A stretch of DNA of 64,000 nt from Dehalococcoidia bacterium (GTDB lineage: Bacteria > Chloroflexota > Dehalococcoidia > Lucifugimonadales > SHYT01): NCBI GenBank assembly GCA_009693055.1, contig SHYA01000001.1, forward strand, positions 1 through 64,000. The letters are read 5' to 3'. The notes under the pieces are model-generated. The model was given only the letters and a program-made list of their open reading frames with translations, searched no databases and was not told the DNA's origin. Both the position numbers and the translations under genes were made by a program. Shown one piece after another: positions 35,288 to 45,192 of the stretch (the stretch's first letter is position 1; every line of letters begins with the position of its first letter).

Positions 35288-38200
35288 TTAGGGACGGGCA
35301 GGCGGGCCGGCGAGGTACTCATTGATAGGCCGGACGGAATACTGGCTCCCGCCGTCCACGAGCGTCTCCACGGCCACCCGCGCGGTGTCCAAGGAGGTGA
35401 AGCACGGGATGCGCCGCTCCACCGCCGCACGGCGGATTTCGAACCCGTCTTGGAGCGGGTCGCGTTCCCCGGAGATGGTGTTGACTACCATGTTCACCAG
35501 CCCCTCTTCAATGATGTCCGCGACGTGCGGTGTCCCCTCGCCGAGCTTCATGACCGTCGTGATGTTCTCCGCCCCCAGCGAGCGGAGCAGCTTCGCGGTG
35601 CCGGCGGTGGCGTAGAACTGGTATCCCGCGCCGATAAGCGAGCGCACCATCGGCTCTGCGTCCGCCTTGTCCCGGTCGGCCAAACTCAGCAGCACGGAAC
35701 CCTTTTTGGGGGGTAGCATGCCGGACGCCATCAGCGCCTTGGCAAGGGCGGAGTACACGTCGTGGTCAACGCCAATCACCTCGCCGGTGGACTTCATCTC
35801 CGGCCCCAGGTACGTGTCCACGCCGGCCAGCTTGGACATGGAGAAGACCGGGGCCTTCACGCCCACCAGGTCCTGATTCGGATACAGACCGCCCTGATAG
35901 CCCATGTCCTTGAGCTTGCGGCCCAGCATCACCTTCGTCGCCAGCCGGACCATGGGCACGCCCGTCACCTTGGAGATGAACGGCACCGTGCGGCTCGCGC
36001 GCGGGTTAACCTCCAGCACGTACACCTTGGAGCCGTGAAGCGCCGGAGCCTTGCCCCTTCCGGGGCTCCGGTACGGTGTTTTGTTCGGCGCCTCCGCCAC
36101 GATGACGAACTGGATGTTCATGAGGCCGGACACGTGCAGCGCCAGCCCGATGCGCTTGGTATAGTCCGCCAGAGTCTCTATCTCCGTAGACGTGAGCGTC
36201 AGCCCCGGGTAGATGGCCATGGAGTCACCGCTGTGGACGCCAGCGCGCTCCACGTGCTCCATCACACCGGGGATAAGCACCGTCTCGCCATCACACACCG
36301 CGTCCACCTCGCACTCCTTGCCGAGCAGGTACCGGTCCAGCAGCACCGGCCTGCCCGCGCTCGCCTCCAACGCCGCGTGGATGAAGCGGGTGAACTCCTC
36401 CTGGTTATACGCGATCTCCATCGCGCGTCCGCCGAGCACGTAGCTGGGCCGCACCAGGATGGGGAAGCCCAGCTTCTGCACCGCCTGGAGCGCCTCCTCC
36501 ACCGACGTCACGGTGGCTCCCGGCGGCCTGGGGATATCCAGGCTCTCAAGGAACTCCCCGAACAGCTCACGGTCGGAGGCGGCGTCTATGGCGCGCGCGG
36601 CGGAGCCCAGGATGGGGAGCCCCACGGCGTGCAGCGTCTGAGAGAGGTTGATGGCCGTCTGCCCGCCAAACTGCACCACCGACGGCACCAGGTCGGGGAC
36701 GGGACCGTTGCGCGGCGCGCCCTCCGCCTGCCGCGACTCGTTCTCCAGGAGATCGCGCACGCTCTCATCGTCCAGCGGCTCAAAATAGAGGCGCGTGCTG
36801 GTGTCAAAGTCCGTGGAGACCGTCTCTGGGTTGGAGTTGACCATGATGCTGGCGACGCCCTCTTCTCGCAGCGCCCACGCCGCGTGCACGGAGCAGTAGT
36901 CAAACTCGATCCCCTGCCCGATGCGGATTGGCCCGCTCCCGATGACCAGCGAGCGCGGCCCCTCCAGCGGCGCGGCCTCGTTCTCCTGCTCATACGTGCT
37001 GTAGAAGTACGGCGTGGCCGCCTCAAACTCACCGGCGCACGTGTCCACCATCTTGTACACGGGACGGATGCCCCACGCGTGACGCTGCTGCCGGACGCGT
37101 TCCGTGTTTCCGCTGCCGTGGCTCAGCTCGGCGAGCACCTCGTCGGAGAAGCCCATGCGCTTGGCGTCCCACAGCAGGTCGCGGGAAAGCTGAGGGGCCT
37201 GCTTGAGCCGCTGCTCCATCGCGACGATGCGGCCGAGCGCGCGGGTGAACCACGGGTCAACGGCGGTGACGCGGGAGACCTCCTCAGGCGTGGCGCCCCG
37301 GCGCAGCGCCCCAGCGATAGCCCAAATGCGCGTGTCTGTAGCCGGTACCAGCGGCAGCTCGCGCCAGTCCTTGGCGCTCCGCCACTCCTGATGCTCCCAC
37401 AGCAACGGGCGTTTGCCCATCTCCAGCGAGCGCACCGCTTTTTGCAGCGCCGCCTCAAACGAGCGGTCAATCGCCATCACCTCGCCCGTCGCCTTCATTT
37501 GCGTTCCCAGCGTTCGGTCGCCGTGGGGGAACTTGTCAAACGGAAAGCGCGGGATCTTCACTACGCAGTAGTCCAGCGACGGCTCAAACGCCGCCAGCGT
37601 TTTCTTCGTCACGGCGTTCGGGATCTCGTCGAGCCGCTTCCCGATGGCGATCTTCGCGGCCACCCGCGCGATGGGGTAGCCCGTGGCCTTGGACGCCAGC
37701 GCGGAGGAGCGGCTGACGCGCGGGTTCACCTCAATGACGTAGTACTCCAGCGGGCTTCTGGGACGCACGCCCTCCGGCAGCGCCTCCGCCACGACGGCGC
37801 TGGGCGCGAGCGCGAACTGGATGTTGCACCCGCCCTCAATGCCCAGTGCGCGGATGATCTTGAGGCTCGCGGTGCGCAGGAGATGGTACTCCTTGTCGCG
37901 CAGCGTCTGCGACGGCGCCACCACGATGCTGTCCCCCGTGTGCACGCCCATCGGGTCCAGGTTCTCCATGTTGCAGACGGTGATGCAGTTATCCGCGCCG
38001 TCCCGCATCACCTCGTACTCCACCTCCTTCCACCCCTCCAGGCACTTCTCCAGCAGCACCTGGCGGATGGGGCTGGCGGCCAGCCCGGCCCGGACCATCT
38101 GCTCCAGCTGGGCCAGCTTGCGCACGATGCCGCCGCCCGTCCCGCCCAGCGTGTACGCGGGGCGCACCACCAGCGGCAGGCCAAGCTCCACCGCGGCGCG

Positions 38201-38662
38201 CTTCGCCTCCTCAATGCTGGTCACGGTGATGTTGGGCGGCTCCGGCTCTCCGATCTCGTGGAGCATCGCGCGGAACAGCGCCCGGTCCTCGCCGCGCCGG
38301 ATGCCTTCAAGCGGCGTGCCCAAGACGCGCACGTTGTACTTGTCCAGGATGCCCAGGTCGGCGAGCTGCACGGTCAGGTTGAGGCCCGTCTGCCCGCCCA
38401 GGGTGCCGAGAAGCCCGTCGGGACGCTCCCGCGCGATGACCCGCTCCAGCACCTCCGGCACCAGCGGCTCCAGGTACACGATGTCCGCGATGCCCTGGTC
38501 CGTCATGATGGTGGCCGGGTTGGAGTTGACCAGCACGGTGGTCACGCCCTCCTCCCGGAGGGCGCGGCACGCCTGCGTGCCGGCGTAGTCAAACTCCGCC
38601 GCCTGCCCGATGACGATCGGCCCGGAGCCGATGACCAGCACCTTGGAGGGTTTGTTAGGCAT
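35288..38662 (-). CDS. carB: Carbamoyl-phosphate synthase large subunit
   Basis: 1124 aa, against about 1070 in most bacteria. Two ATP-grasp halves (first LVIGSGPIVIGQAAEFDYAG, second LVIGSGPIRIGQGIEFDYCS) are followed by an MGS-like allosteric domain from about residue 985. Part of the excess is the stretch APNKTPYRSPGRGKAPALHG just before SKVYVLEVNPRASRTVPF, where homologues have only a short turn; the DNA there is a palindrome. Another is an Ala/Pro-rich loop after LLENESRQAEG. It follows carA by 6 bp at the end of the pyr operon. Confidence 0.96.
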   Translation of the reverse strand: MPNKPSKVLVIGSGPIVIGQAAEFDYAGTQACRALREEGVTTVLVNSNPATIMTDQGIADIVYLEPLVPEVLERVIARERPDGLLGTLGGQTGLNLTVQLADLGILDKYNVRVLGTPLEGIRRGEDRALFRAMLHEIGEPEPPNITVTSIEEAKRAAVELGLPLVVRPAYTLGGTGGGIVRKLAQLEQMVRAGLAASPIRQVLLEKCLEGWKEVEYEVMRDGADNCITVCNMENLDPMGVHTGDSIVVAPSQTLRDKEYHLLRTASLKIIRALGIEGGCNIQFALAPSAVVAEALPEGVRPRSPLEYYVIEVNPRVSRSSALASKATGYPIARVAAKIAIGKRLDEIPNAVTKKTLAAFEPSLDYCVVKIPRFPFDKFPHGDRTLGTQMKATGEVMAIDRSFEAALQKAVRSLEMGKRPLLWEHQEWRSAKDWRELPLVPATDTRIWAIAGALRRGATPEEVSRVTAVDPWFTRALGRIVAMEQRLKQAPQLSRDLLWDAKRMGFSDEVLAELSHGSGNTERVRQQRHAWGIRPVYKMVDTCAGEFEAATPYFYSTYEQENEAAPLEGPRSLVIGSGPIRIGQGIEFDYCSVHAAWALREEGVASIMVNSNPETVSTDFDTSTRLYFEPLDDESVRDLLENESRQAEGAPRNGPVPDLVPSVVQFGGQTAINLSQTLHAVGLPILGSAARAIDAASDRELFGEFLESLDIPRPPGATVTSVEEALQAVQKLGFPILVRPSYVLGGRAMEIAYNQEEFTRFIHAALEASAGRPVLLDRYLLGKECEVDAVCDGETVLIPGVMEHVERAGVHSGDSMAIYPGLTLTSTEIETLADYTKRIGLALHVSGLMNIQFVIVAEAPNKTPYRSPGRGKAPALHGSKVYVLEVNPRASRTVPFISKVTGVPMVRLATKVMLGRKLKDMGYQGGLYPNQDLVGVKAPVFSMSKLAGVDTYLGPEMKSTGEVIGVDHDVYSALAKALMASGMLPPKKGSVLLSLADRDKADAEPMVRSLIGAGYQFYATAGTAKLLRSLGAENITTVMKLGEGTPHVADIIEEGLVNMVVNTISGERDPLQDGFEIRRAAVERRIPCFTSLDTARVAVETLVDGGSQYSVRPINEYLAGPPARP
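36043..36071. repeat. Palindrome within carB coding sequence
   Basis: CCGGAGCC and GGCTCCGG (8-bp arms) flank a 13-nt centre that can also pair internally (CCCC/GGGG). It lies exactly where the CarB protein carries about 20 extra residues (YRSPGRGKAPALHG), pointing to an in-frame insertion of a small palindromic element. Confidence 0.55.
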
Positions 38663-38668
38663 TGTTCC

Positions 38669-39769
38669 TTAATCCTTTGCTAGGTGGTTCTGCACCATCG
38701 CCAGAAACTCGTCAAAGATGTACTCGTTGTCGCGGGGGCCGGGCGCCGCCTCCGAGTGGTACTGGATGCCCAGCAGCGGCAGTGACCGGTGGCGCACACC
38801 CTCCACCGTCCCGTCGTTCAGGTTCACGTGGCTCACCTCAAGCTCCGCGGGCAGCGACTTGGGGTCCACCGCGTAGCCGTGGTTCTGCGCCGTGATGTAC
38901 ACGCGGCCCGTGCGCAGGTCCTTCACCGGGTGGTTGCCACCCCGGTGCCCGAACTTCAGCTTGAACGTCTGCGCGCCGAACGCCCTGCTGAGCACCTGCT
39001 CCCCCAGGCAGATGCCCAGGATGGGGACGCGGCCCACAAGCCCCCTAGCACAAGCGACGGCGTAGCCCAGGTGCGCCGGGTCGCCGGGGCCGGGCGAGAA
39101 GACCACGCCGTCCGGCTTGAGCGCCAGGATATCCTCCGCGTCGTACGTGGCGGGCACGGCCAGCACGTTGCACCCGCGCTGTGTGAGCAACCGCAGGATG
39201 TTGTGCTTCAGGCCGCAGTCACTCACCACCACCTTGTAGTGTGGCTGCGCGCCGTCTGCTGGCTGGGGCCACTGGTACGGCTCGCTCGTGCCGACCTTCT
39301 GCACGAAGTCCACCGTCCCGTAGGCTGGGGCCTGGGCCAGCCTGGCCAGTGCTTCCTGCGGCGCCATCCCGACCGCGATCATCCCCATCATCACGCCGCG
39401 CGTGCGGAGCTTGCGCGTGATGGCGCGCGTGTCCACGCCGCTGATGCCCGGCACGCCCTGCGAGGCCAGGTACTCGTGCAGCGTGCGTTCGCTGAGCGTG
39501 TGGCTCGGCTGGTCGCACCACTGACGCACGACGAAGCCCGACACCTGGATGCGCCCCGATTCCACGTCTTCGCTGTTGATGCCGTAGTTGCCGATGAGCG
39601 GATACGTGGGCATCACGATCTGCCCCGCATAAGAGGGGTCAGTCAGGATCTCCTGGTAGCCGGTCATGGAGGTGTTGAACACGACCTCGCCGTGTGCGGA
39701 GGCCGCTGCGCCCAGCGACTCGCCCTCGTACACCGAGCCGTCTTCTAGAACCAGGCAAGCTTTGGTCAC
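38669..39769 (-). CDS. carA: Carbamoyl-phosphate synthase small subunit
   Basis: 366 aa glutamine amidotransferase supplying ammonia to CarB. The N-terminal half begins TKACLVLEDGSVYEGESLG. The GATase domain has the Cys nucleophile in ILGICLGEQVLSRAFGAQ and the His/Glu in GIQYHSEAAPGP. The GTG at 39769 has AAGGAG upstream and overlaps the pyrC stop by 4 bp. It is the fourth gene of pyrR-pyrB-pyrC-carA-carB. Confidence 0.95.
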   Translation of the reverse strand: MTKACLVLEDGSVYEGESLGAAASAHGEVVFNTSMTGYQEILTDPSYAGQIVMPTYPLIGNYGINSEDVESGRIQVSGFVVRQWCDQPSHTLSERTLHEYLASQGVPGISGVDTRAITRKLRTRGVMMGMIAVGMAPQEALARLAQAPAYGTVDFVQKVGTSEPYQWPQPADGAQPHYKVVVSDCGLKHNILRLLTQRGCNVLAVPATYDAEDILALKPDGVVFSPGPGDPAHLGYAVACARGLVGRVPILGICLGEQVLSRAFGAQTFKLKFGHRGGNHPVKDLRTGRVYITAQNHGYAVDPKSLPAELEVSHVNLNDGTVEGVRHRSLPLLGIQYHSEAAPGPRDNEYIFDEFLAMVQNHLAKD

Positions 39770-41151
39770 GATAAGCTCCTTGTACTCGTTAGCGCCTGCG
39801 CCCCGAACGCGACCTCTCCACCCACGATAGTGGCCGCCACCGCGCCCTTGAGCGTCACGCCATGCAACGGCGTGTTCTTCCCCTTGGACGCGAACCGCTT
39901 TGCGTCGACCGTCCACTCTTTGTTGAGGTCCAGCAGCACGACGTCCGCGGGAGACCCAGGGCGCAGCGTGCCCAAGCCCTTGCCGCGCTCGCCGAGCACG
40001 CTGGCCGGGCCGATGGTCAGCCGCTCAACGAGCGTGCTGAGTGGAAGGCGTCCCGCGTGCACCAGCCGCATGAGCAACCCGAACGCCGTCTCCAGGCCGC
40101 TGATACCGAACGCTGCCTCCTGAAACGTGCACGTCTTGTCGGTGGCGGCGTGCGGCGCGTGGTCGGTGGCAATCGCGTCAATCGTGCCGTCGCGCAGCGC
40201 TGCAACCAGCGCCTCCGTGTCAGGAGCGGTACGTAGCGGCGGGTTCACCTTGCACGCCGTGTCGTATGCGCGCAGCGTCAGCGGGGCGTAGGCGCTGTCT
40301 TCCCCCTGGGTGCCGAGCAGCCACTCCTCGGTGAGCAGCAGGTGGTGCGGCGTGACCTCCGCCGTCACACGGAGGCCCCTCTCCTTGGCGCGGCGCACCA
40401 GATCAACGGCGTCCGCGGTGCTGACGTGCGCGAGATGGAGCCTGCCGCCGGTGAGGGCCGCAAGCTGGATATCCCGCGCCGCCATGATCTCCTCGGCCTG
40501 CCGTGGCACGCCGGGCAGCCCCAGGCGGCTGCCGACCCACCCTTCGTTGACCAGCCCGCCGTTCGCAAGGGAGGGCTCCTCGCAGTGCTGGATGACCGGC
40601 AGGGAGGTGACGCTGCTGTATTGGAGAGCGGTCCGCATCAGGTGCGCGTCGGCGACCGGCGCCCCGTCGTCGCTAAAGGCGACGACACCCGCCTCGGCAA
40701 GCTCCACCAGCTCGGCGAGCTCGCCCCCTTTGCGCCCCTTGCTCACGCACCCGATGGGCAGCACTCTGACGTGCCCGCGGCTCCGCGCCCTCTCAAGCAC
40801 CAGGTGGACCACCGCCGCCGAGTCCGCCGGCGGGTCGGTGTTCGGCATCGCGCACACGGTCGTGAACCCGCCCCGAGCCGCAGCCAGCGTTCCGGTCGTT
40901 ATCGTTTCCTTATGTTCAAAGCCCGGCTCCCGCAGGTGCGTATGGAGGTCAATGAACCCAGGGCAGACCACAAGGCCGGACGCGTCGAGCACCTGCGCGC
41001 CTTCCACCGCGGAACGCCGTTCGCCCGGCGGCGCGACCCACACAACCCTGCCGTCTTCAAGCATCAGGTCGGCCTGCGCGTCCATGCCCTGCGATGGATC
41101 AAGGATCCGGCCACCTTTGACCAGGAGTCTTTCGCGCGCTCTCATCGTCAT
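39766..41151 (-). CDS. pyrC: Dihydroorotase
   Basis: 461 aa class I dihydroorotase (third step of UMP synthesis). Zinc ligands are in GFIDLHTHLREPGFEHKETI, with further His in VIQHCEE, LHLAHVST and the Asp in AIATDHAPHA. The start was set at MTMRARERL (41151), 4 bp after the pyrB stop; Met3 is an alternative. No active-site residue is missing, so it should be catalytic rather than a structural PyrC' partner. Confidence 0.95.
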   Translation of the reverse strand: MTMRARERLLVKGGRILDPSQGMDAQADLMLEDGRVVWVAPPGERRSAVEGAQVLDASGLVVCPGFIDLHTHLREPGFEHKETITTGTLAAARGGFTTVCAMPNTDPPADSAAVVHLVLERARSRGHVRVLPIGCVSKGRKGGELAELVELAEAGVVAFSDDGAPVADAHLMRTALQYSSVTSLPVIQHCEEPSLANGGLVNEGWVGSRLGLPGVPRQAEEIMAARDIQLAALTGGRLHLAHVSTADAVDLVRRAKERGLRVTAEVTPHHLLLTEEWLLGTQGEDSAYAPLTLRAYDTACKVNPPLRTAPDTEALVAALRDGTIDAIATDHAPHAATDKTCTFQEAAFGISGLETAFGLLMRLVHAGRLPLSTLVERLTIGPASVLGERGKGLGTLRPGSPADVVLLDLNKEWTVDAKRFASKGKNTPLHGVTLKGAVAATIVGGEVAFGAQALTSTRSLS

Positions 41152-41155
41152 CGCT

Positions 41156-42912
<1,757 letters not shown>

Positions 42913-42914
42913 TC

Positions 42915-42945
42915 ATACCTTCTCAGCCTCTCTGGGCTGCCCTTA
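42915..42945 (-). promoter_or_regulatory. PyrR-binding loop (anti-antiterminator)
   Basis: The leader RNA contains CAGCCCAGAGAGGCTG followed by AGAAGG, a close match to the PyrR recognition sequence of Bacillus pyr leaders (core CCAGAGAGGCT). It lies between the promoter and the terminator, as expected for UMP-dependent attenuation. Confidence 0.88.
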
Positions 42946-42969
42946 AAGGCGAAGCCATCGACTCACCGA

Positions 42970-42998
42970 AGAATAGCACATTTTGAAAACGCTGGCAA
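42970..42998 (-). promoter_or_regulatory. Promoter of the pyr operon
   Basis: TTGCCA, 17 bp, TATTCT on the reverse strand. Transcription would start near 42963, giving a leader of about 150 nt that contains the PyrR loop and terminator. Confidence 0.7.
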
Positions 42999-43016
42999 CG
43001 GCGCAGGGGACAAAAG

Positions 43017-43046
43017 AAAAGCCCCCCTTGTTTAAGGAGGGCTTTC
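43017..43046 (-). terminator. Terminator of the 16-aa basic peptide gene
   Basis: On the reverse strand a stem of AAAGCCC and GGGCTTT with further partial CTCC/GGGG pairing, followed by TCTTTTG. It lies 25 bp after the small ORF and just upstream of the pyr promoter. Confidence 0.75.
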
Positions 43047-43070
43047 CCGCCGCTATCGGCTGGGTTCCAG

Positions 43071-43121
43071 TTACCGCTTCTTCTTAGGAGCGGCTTTCTT
43101 GGCCTTCTTCGCCATAGGCAT
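43071..43121 (-). CDS. 16-residue basic peptide
   Basis: A tiny ORF, far below the track's limit, encodes MPMAKKAKKAAPKKKR. It has an almost ideal Shine-Dalgarno (AAGGAGGTGA, 8 bp before the ATG), its own TTGACA-type promoter about 85 bp upstream and its own terminator, so it looks like a deliberate gene. Eight of 16 residues are Lys or Arg. The pattern recalls histone-H1-like or ribosomal-protein tails and suggests binding to nucleic acid; no homologue can be named. Confidence 0.65.
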   Translation of the reverse strand: MPMAKKAKKAAPKKKR

Positions 43122-43204
43122 TGTGGTCACCTCCTTTCATGAGATCGGTGGCCTCACTCGGCCTCTGGATTTCAGCTGTTGAACTCCTGAAATGAATTTC
43201 ATTC

Positions 43205-43233
43205 AACGTAGCAGGCATAAACACCAATGTCAA
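43205..43233 (-). promoter_or_regulatory. Promoter of the 16-aa peptide gene
   Basis: TTGACA, 17 bp, TACGTT on the reverse strand. Just downstream is AATGAAATTCATT, a 13-bp odd palindrome (43192-43204 region), which could be an operator. Confidence 0.6.
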
Positions 43234-43284
43234 TACATCGCGGAGGGATTTCCAACAATTTGGTATGCGTGAAGACGGAGGGAG

Positions 43285-44730
43285 TTATGACACGATGTCC
43301 TTCGCCTGCTCAACGGCCACAACCTGTTCGAGTTGCGCGCGTTGATCGCCGCGCTCTTTGTGATGCGTGGAGTTCTGGTCTCCCGCGGGAGCGTGCAAGT
43401 GGGCCATCCTGACCTGCAGCGGGTGGTGGTGCGCAGTCCTTCCCACGAGCATGATGGTGAACAGCTCGTGCGCTGAGACGCGCGTGACGCGCCGCACCTC
43501 ACGCACGGTGGACACGAGGCCCAGGCCCGCGGCGAGCCGCGCGCACCCCGACATCAGGCATAGCGTGAGAAACGCGGACCCGAGGAGTGCGGGGAGGTGC
43601 ATCTCCAACGCGCCTCCCGCGAGTGCGCCCACCGCGCCGCTCGCGGCGGCGCCCGCATTGAAGAGCGCCAGCTGCGCCGTGCGGGTCTGGTCGGTCGTCG
43701 CATCGTACAGGAAGTTTGCCGAGGCGAGGTTGAACCCCGCCCACACGAATCCTGAAAACACCTGGACCAACGCGAGGTACGGCAGAGAAGCGGAGGCCAG
43801 CCACAGGAGCGGGATGAGACTGATGAGCATGCTGGAAATGACCAGGACGAACCTGTTGCCGAACCGGTCGGCGACCGTGCCCCAGTGGGTGACGGTAAAC
43901 ACCGCCCCTACAGGTGTCAGCACCGACAGCAGGGTGAAGCTCAGGTAGCTCATGTGCAGGTCACGAAGCATGTACGGGGTGAAGAAGGGAGACGCCAGGT
44001 TCACGCCGAAGTTCATCAACATGAGCAACAGCATCGCCTTGCCAAGGTTGGTGCGGTGCAGCTCGCCCAGGAAACGGCGGAACGGCACGCCGTCCTCGGA
44101 CTTCACCTCGGTGTGCAGCTCCATAAGGGTGCGCAAGAGCAGCACGGACACGGCCCGGAAGCAGAACGCCGCGCCAAACGCGACCACGAAGCCGGTGAGT
44201 CCATGGTCGCGCAGAAGGTAGATGAGCATCCCGCCGAGCAATGAGGCGACCAGCGTGCTGAGGGTGCTCACCCTGCTGCGACGGCTGAAGTACCTGCCGC
44301 GCAGCCTAGGCGGTACGGCTTCCCCCATGATGCTGCCCCAGCACGGGACCACGACTGCGCTGAACGCCACGTACAGCACGACGCAGATGACCAGGAGCGT
44401 CGCCGGGTGGCTGACGTCCAGTTTTCCGATGGCGAGGATGGGGAGCCACATCACGCCCTGCAACGCCGCGAAGAGGATGATGGTGCGCTTCCGGGTGCCC
44501 ATCAGCCTGGCCAGGCGGAAGCTCAGGGCGTGCCCCATCGCGCCCATGAAGGTTGGCAGCGCTGTCAGCAGCCCGATCTCAAACGCGGTGGCGCGTAGCG
44601 CGACGGCGTAGACGCCGACAAAGCTCTCACCAAAACCAACCATGCCGCCGTAAAACGTGCTCTCAGCGACCGAGAGCTTGAGCGAGCGCTCAACCTGCTT
44701 CGCCTGCCCGTGCGTCAGGAGGCGCGTCAT
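43285..44730 (-). CDS. MFS transporter
   Basis: 481 aa with about 12 spans in two halves. The loop-2 motif appears as RLARLMGTRKRTIILF and again as GTVADRFGNRFVLV in the second half. The last 60 residues are a His/Gln/Glu-rich cytoplasmic tail (HHKERGDQRAQLEQ). The substrate cannot be told; drug or metabolite export is possible. A promoter at 44920-44947 leaves a leader of about 180 nt holding hairpins and a possible leader peptide. Confidence 0.85.
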   Translation of the reverse strand: MTRLLTHGQAKQVERSLKLSVAESTFYGGMVGFGESFVGVYAVALRATAFEIGLLTALPTFMGAMGHALSFRLARLMGTRKRTIILFAALQGVMWLPILAIGKLDVSHPATLLVICVVLYVAFSAVVVPCWGSIMGEAVPPRLRGRYFSRRSRVSTLSTLVASLLGGMLIYLLRDHGLTGFVVAFGAAFCFRAVSVLLLRTLMELHTEVKSEDGVPFRRFLGELHRTNLGKAMLLLMLMNFGVNLASPFFTPYMLRDLHMSYLSFTLLSVLTPVGAVFTVTHWGTVADRFGNRFVLVISSMLISLIPLLWLASASLPYLALVQVFSGFVWAGFNLASANFLYDATTDQTRTAQLALFNAGAAASGAVGALAGGALEMHLPALLGSAFLTLCLMSGCARLAAGLGLVSTVREVRRVTRVSAHELFTIMLVGRTAHHHPLQVRMAHLHAPAGDQNSTHHKERGDQRAQLEQVVAVEQAKDIVS

Positions 44731-44852
44731 GGGCGCCCCCCTGGGGACGAGGCGACGCGCTTACAGCGAGACGCGGCATAGGCGTGGGAGCATTGTGGCG
44801 ACAAGGCAGAAGAAAGCGGACCCGCGTGAGGGGACAAAAAGATACCGTCCAT
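44727..44852 (-). CDS. Possible 41-aa leader peptide of the MFS gene
   Basis: An ATG at 44852 opens 41 codons whose TGA overlaps the MFS start codon (ATGA). The peptide begins MDGIFLSPHAGPLSSAL and is Ser/Ala-rich. Upstream in the same leader is GCTCCGTTCGGAGC, a strong short hairpin. Such overlapping leaders control some efflux pumps through ribosome stalling, but no stall motif is recognised and the ORF could be chance. Confidence 0.35.
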   Translation of the reverse strand: MDGIFLSPHAGPLSSALSPQCSHAYAASRCKRVASSPGGRP

Positions 44853-44919
44853 CGTATTGCGCTCCGAACGGAGCAACCGGCAGGAAGGTCTTCTGCCCTT
44901 CCCGACTGTAACACGGGTT

Positions 44920-44947
44920 AGTATAGCGTGCCGCCGGTGAGCGTCAA
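44920..44947 (-). promoter_or_regulatory. Promoter of the MFS gene
   Basis: TTGACG, 16 bp, TATACT on the reverse strand, about 190 bp upstream of the MFS start. Confidence 0.6.
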
Positions 44948-45000
44948 GGCGCCCGTACCGATTTCCCTGAGCTAATACGGAGAATTTGATGGTAGGGAAG

Positions 45001-45075
45001 TGGAGCGGGCGATGGGATTCGAACCCACGACTTTTTGCTTGGGAAGCAAACACTCTACCACTGAGTTACGCCCGC
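45001..45075 (-). tRNA. tRNA-Gly (CCC)
   Basis: Reverse-strand cloverleaf: acceptor GCGGGCG/CGCCCGC, D-arm CTCAGTGGTAGAG, anticodon stem-loop TTTGC-TTCCCAA-GCAAA giving CCC, T-arm GTGGGTTCGAATCCCAT. The CCA end is encoded. Confidence 0.95.
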
Positions 45076-45148
45076 CCTCACCGCGTATTGTAGAAAGCCG
45101 GAGAACAACCGTCAAACCGACCCGCTGGCCGCTTCCGCTTTTCCGCGC

Positions 45149-45157
45149 TGCTATAAT
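45149..45157 (+). promoter_or_regulatory. Extended -10 promoter of cmk-plsC
   Basis: TGCTATAAT, a TGn-extended perfect -10 box on the plus strand, 35 bp upstream of the proposed cmk start. No good -35. Confidence 0.55.
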
Positions 45158-45192
45158 CGCCCCGGAGCGCACCAACGCGCAGGAGGCCTGAC

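Noticed and set aside
35762-38683. 973-aa plus-strand ORF opposite carB, and similar long antisense ORFs opposite dnaK, ftsH, gyrA and clpC
   Set aside because: They are mirror frames of high-GC genes with His/Arg/Leu-rich translations and no domain. The genes on the other strand are unambiguous.
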